Below, piece after piece: positions 4,054-5,854 of a DNA stretch of 5,854 nt. The notes below the pieces were generated by a model. The model worked only from the letters and a program-made list of their open reading frames with translations, made no database searches and was not told the origin of the DNA. Each line of letters starts with the position of its first letter. Within the stretch, counting starts at the first letter, position 1. Where the stretch lies: assembly GCA_027039165.1 (NCBI GenBank), contig JALWEZ010000009.1, positions 1 through 5,854 on the forward strand, given 5' to 3'. This DNA is from Candidatus Moraniibacteriota bacterium (GTDB lineage: Bacteria > Patescibacteriota > Minisyncoccia > Moranbacterales > GCA-2747515). A program made the position numbers and the translations under genes.

Positions 4054-5826
4054 TTATTCACTTACTACTAATGCATCCGTACCAAAAAAAACGTTTTCCT
4101 GCGCAAAATTATCATAACCATATCCCATCAAATATTTTACAACAACTATATCTCTAAAAGAATCGAAAGAATAATTTGGTAAATAATTAACATCAAATGA
4201 TATTGTTTTGAAGTCAGAAGTAATCCCAGTTCCATGTTTTATATTTCCAGCATTCCAAGAAAATAAATTAGTTCTTCTGTTTATATCCAGCTCATCAGGA
4301 TCATCTTCTTTTTGTCCCACAAATTCAACATTTGTAGGAAGAGCACCTTTAACAAAAACCTTATTTAAATCATTATTTACAGAACCTACTCCTAGAGTTA
4401 CTCTATAAACTGTTTTTTGCCCTCTTACTGGAGGATTTGGACCACTTATATAGCGAATTTTACCTCCAAAGAGAGCTTTTTCTCCCACTTTAACAACTTT
4501 CACATTACTTGAAGCGTTTTTGTTTTCTCGAATATTGGTTGGTAAGTCTAAACTATCCGCAAACGCCACAGTAGACACCGTAAAATTATTTTTTCCAACA
4601 GGTAAAAAGTCTTTAATTCTTATACCATACTCCAGAGAAACCGAATCCCCAGGGTTTAAAGTTTTAAGTTTAGGAACATCAGAAGCCTTCCATGTTATTA
4701 AATGTTCATTTAAATCAAAATAATGATTATCATCGATGGAAATATCATTAAAGTCAACAACGTCTCCTGTTATTTTTGCTGTTAATATTATGTTTTTCAA
4801 TGGAACATGTCCTTCATTTTTTAGATAAATAACATATCTAACATCATGACCTGGATAAACTACATTACTTTCTCTTCTTTCTTCACTACTCCAATCAATG
4901 AGCCCTGTATCTTTCATTTGTCTCAATTCATCTGCAAAACCACTTCCACCATTTTGACTCAAAGAGATTAATCCTGGCACAAAAGCCCTCTGCTGAATTC
5001 TAAGAGGAGAGCTTGTAATTTTAATAGGATAAGTGGTTCCTCCATAAAAAATACCGGGAGATTTTTTTTCATAAATATTTGCACTAAATTTTACAGCTTT
5101 TTTCCCTTCTCCATGTATAATTCCACGCAATTTAATTTCTCCTTGATTACCAGCCTTTAAGGAACCTAAAGACCATGTATTATTACTTCCTTGTATTGCG
5201 TTTGGTTCTGCATGTTCAAAAACAAAACCTTTTGGATAAGCCATATTCAAAATCACATCTTCTAAGTCATTACTACTTTTGTTATGATATTTTATAATGA
5301 AATCTGCCATATTTCCTTCGACAGCTGTTTTTTCTGTGATAATATTAATGTCAACTGGAGCAGATGTAACCCTAGTAGACGCACTATTTTCAATAATAAA
5401 ATGACGTCTTGATTTCTCTGGTATATAATCAAGCTTTAAATTTATGCTTTCAATATCGTTTTGCGGAGCTGCGAAATACCCAGTTACAGAAACTTTTCCA
5501 CTGCTTTTTGGTGCTATATCACCTAGTTTAATTATCCCTGAAGTATTTGTTGATTTCAAAAAATACTTTTGTTCTTTTTCTGGAGTGAAATATTGTCCAT
5601 AAAAAAGTTCTATTTTTGCATTTCTAAGAATTGCTCTATTATTATTTTTGTATTCAATCTCAATCTCCATCAATTTGTTACTTTCTATTTTATCTGGCAT
5701 CATTACTTCAAACTGTACTTTGTCCTCATTAAAAAACGATTTTTGATAATTTGAATAACTAATTATAGTAAATCCAATTATAGCAATAATGATTACAACA
5801 ATAATTCCTATTGTTGTAGCCTTCAT
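4054..5826 (-). CDS. membrane-anchored surface protein with tandem DUF11/CARDB-like domains (start uncertain)
   Basis: I recognise the architecture but no named gene. An N-terminal hydrophobic segment (about 6-22, IGIIVVIIIAIIGFTII) is followed by about 565 extracytoplasmic residues, read as four beta-sandwich modules at roughly 35-155, 156-272, 318-445 and 455-590. Typical signals are 'EIEIEYKNNNRAILRNAKIEL', 'ADFIIKYHNKSSNDLEDVIL', 'NTWSLGSLKAGNQGEI', 'VRYVIYLKNEGHVPLKNI' and 'FSWNAGNI', matching DUF11/CARDB-type adhesion or spacer domains. There is no cysteine in 590 residues, no C-terminal membrane helix and no sorting signal, so it is probably a signal-anchored stalk with the C-terminus outside. 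The ATG at 5826 is the first in this frame within the window, but the frame remains open to base 5854 and would add a basic stretch (RRNKHAKKQ), a normal cytoplasmic flank for such a helix. The real start may therefore be outside. The gene ends three bases before tgt, implying co-transcription. Confidence 0.8.
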   Translation of the reverse strand: MKATTIGIIVVIIIAIIGFTIISYSNYQKSFFNEDKVQFEVMMPDKIESNKLMEIEIEYKNNNRAILRNAKIELFYGQYFTPEKEQKYFLKSTNTSGIIKLGDIAPKSSGKVSVTGYFAAPQNDIESINLKLDYIPEKSRRHFIIENSASTRVTSAPVDINIITEKTAVEGNMADFIIKYHNKSSNDLEDVILNMAYPKGFVFEHAEPNAIQGSNNTWSLGSLKAGNQGEIKLRGIIHGEGKKAVKFSANIYEKKSPGIFYGGTTYPIKITSSPLRIQQRAFVPGLISLSQNGGSGFADELRQMKDTGLIDWSSEERRESNVVYPGHDVRYVIYLKNEGHVPLKNIILTAKITGDVVDFNDISIDDNHYFDLNEHLITWKASDVPKLKTLNPGDSVSLEYGIRIKDFLPVGKNNFTVSTVAFADSLDLPTNIRENKNASSNVKVVKVGEKALFGGKIRYISGPNPPVRGQKTVYRVTLGVGSVNNDLNKVFVKGALPTNVEFVGQKEDDPDELDINRRTNLFSWNAGNIKHGTGITSDFKTISFDVNYLPNYSFDSFRDIVVVKYLMGYGYDNFAQENVFFGTDALVVSE

Positions 5827-5854
5827 CTGTTTTTTAGCATGTTTATTCCTTCGT
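5823..5854 (-). CDS. possible 3' end of an upstream gene (partial)
   Basis: On the minus strand the frame entering at the window edge reads ...EGINMLKNR and ends at TGA (5825-5823). This would overlap the ATG at 5826 in an ATGA arrangement like the one between dus and the micropeptide. The other two frames stop at TAA (5845-5843) or join the downstream protein as an N-terminal extension, so the end of the upstream gene cannot be decided from 32 bases. An AAGGA at 5851-5847 lies six bases before an ATG at 5840. Low confidence. Confidence 0.2.
   Translation of the reverse strand, partial: EGINMLKNR

Noticed and set aside
4208..5754. Three short plus-strand frames opposite the large surface protein
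   Set aside because: These are antisense frames in AT-rich DNA without supporting motifs, and they are incompatible with the well-structured minus-strand protein.

Overview
The window is AT-rich bacterial DNA (about one third G+C or less, by eye). Every gene I can support lies on the minus strand, so transcription runs from high to low coordinates. Protein-level features suggest a Patescibacteria/CPR-type genome: a Dus enzyme of the 'DVTDAAFRK...PDVIFTEFV' type, tRNA genes without encoded CCA, start codons almost without Shine-Dalgarno sequences, a large membrane-anchored protein of DUF11/CARDB-like domains, and overlapping genes. This placement is an inference from family resemblance, not proven. 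The standard bacterial code applies: all three stop codons are used as terminators, and no gene contains an internal TGA.

Layout in transcription order. (1) 5826-4054: a cysteine-free, single-pass, surface-exposed protein of at least 590 residues. Its true start may lie beyond the window edge, because the frame stays open to base 5854. (2) 4050-2926: tgt, a tRNA-guanine transglycosylase starting three bases after the previous stop codon. (3) 2925-2823: an intergenic stretch with two DnaA-box-like nonamers and an extended -10 promoter. (4) tRNA-Ala(TGC) and tRNA-Ile(GAT), followed by a short intrinsic terminator. (5) rplU (ribosomal protein L21), with its own extended -10 promoter abutting that terminator. 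(6) A strong terminator hairpin ending a few bases before dus. (7) A tight three-gene unit: dus (tRNA-dihydrouridine synthase), an unrecognised 36-residue membrane micropeptide, and mnmA (tRNA 2-thiouridylase). These join through an ATGA overlap and then a TGATG overlap.

The theme is translation: three tRNA-modifying enzymes, two tRNAs and one ribosomal protein within 4 kb. The enzymes act on different positions (D-loop or similar uridines for Dus, U34 for MnmA, G34 for Tgt). The two local tRNAs are not expected substrates of MnmA or Tgt, so the grouping looks like shared housekeeping control rather than a dedicated pathway.

The least explained items are the coupled membrane micropeptide, altered base-pocket residues in Tgt, the terminator placed in the dus leader, and the large surface protein co-transcribed with tgt. 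I see no mobile element, CRISPR array or phage gene.
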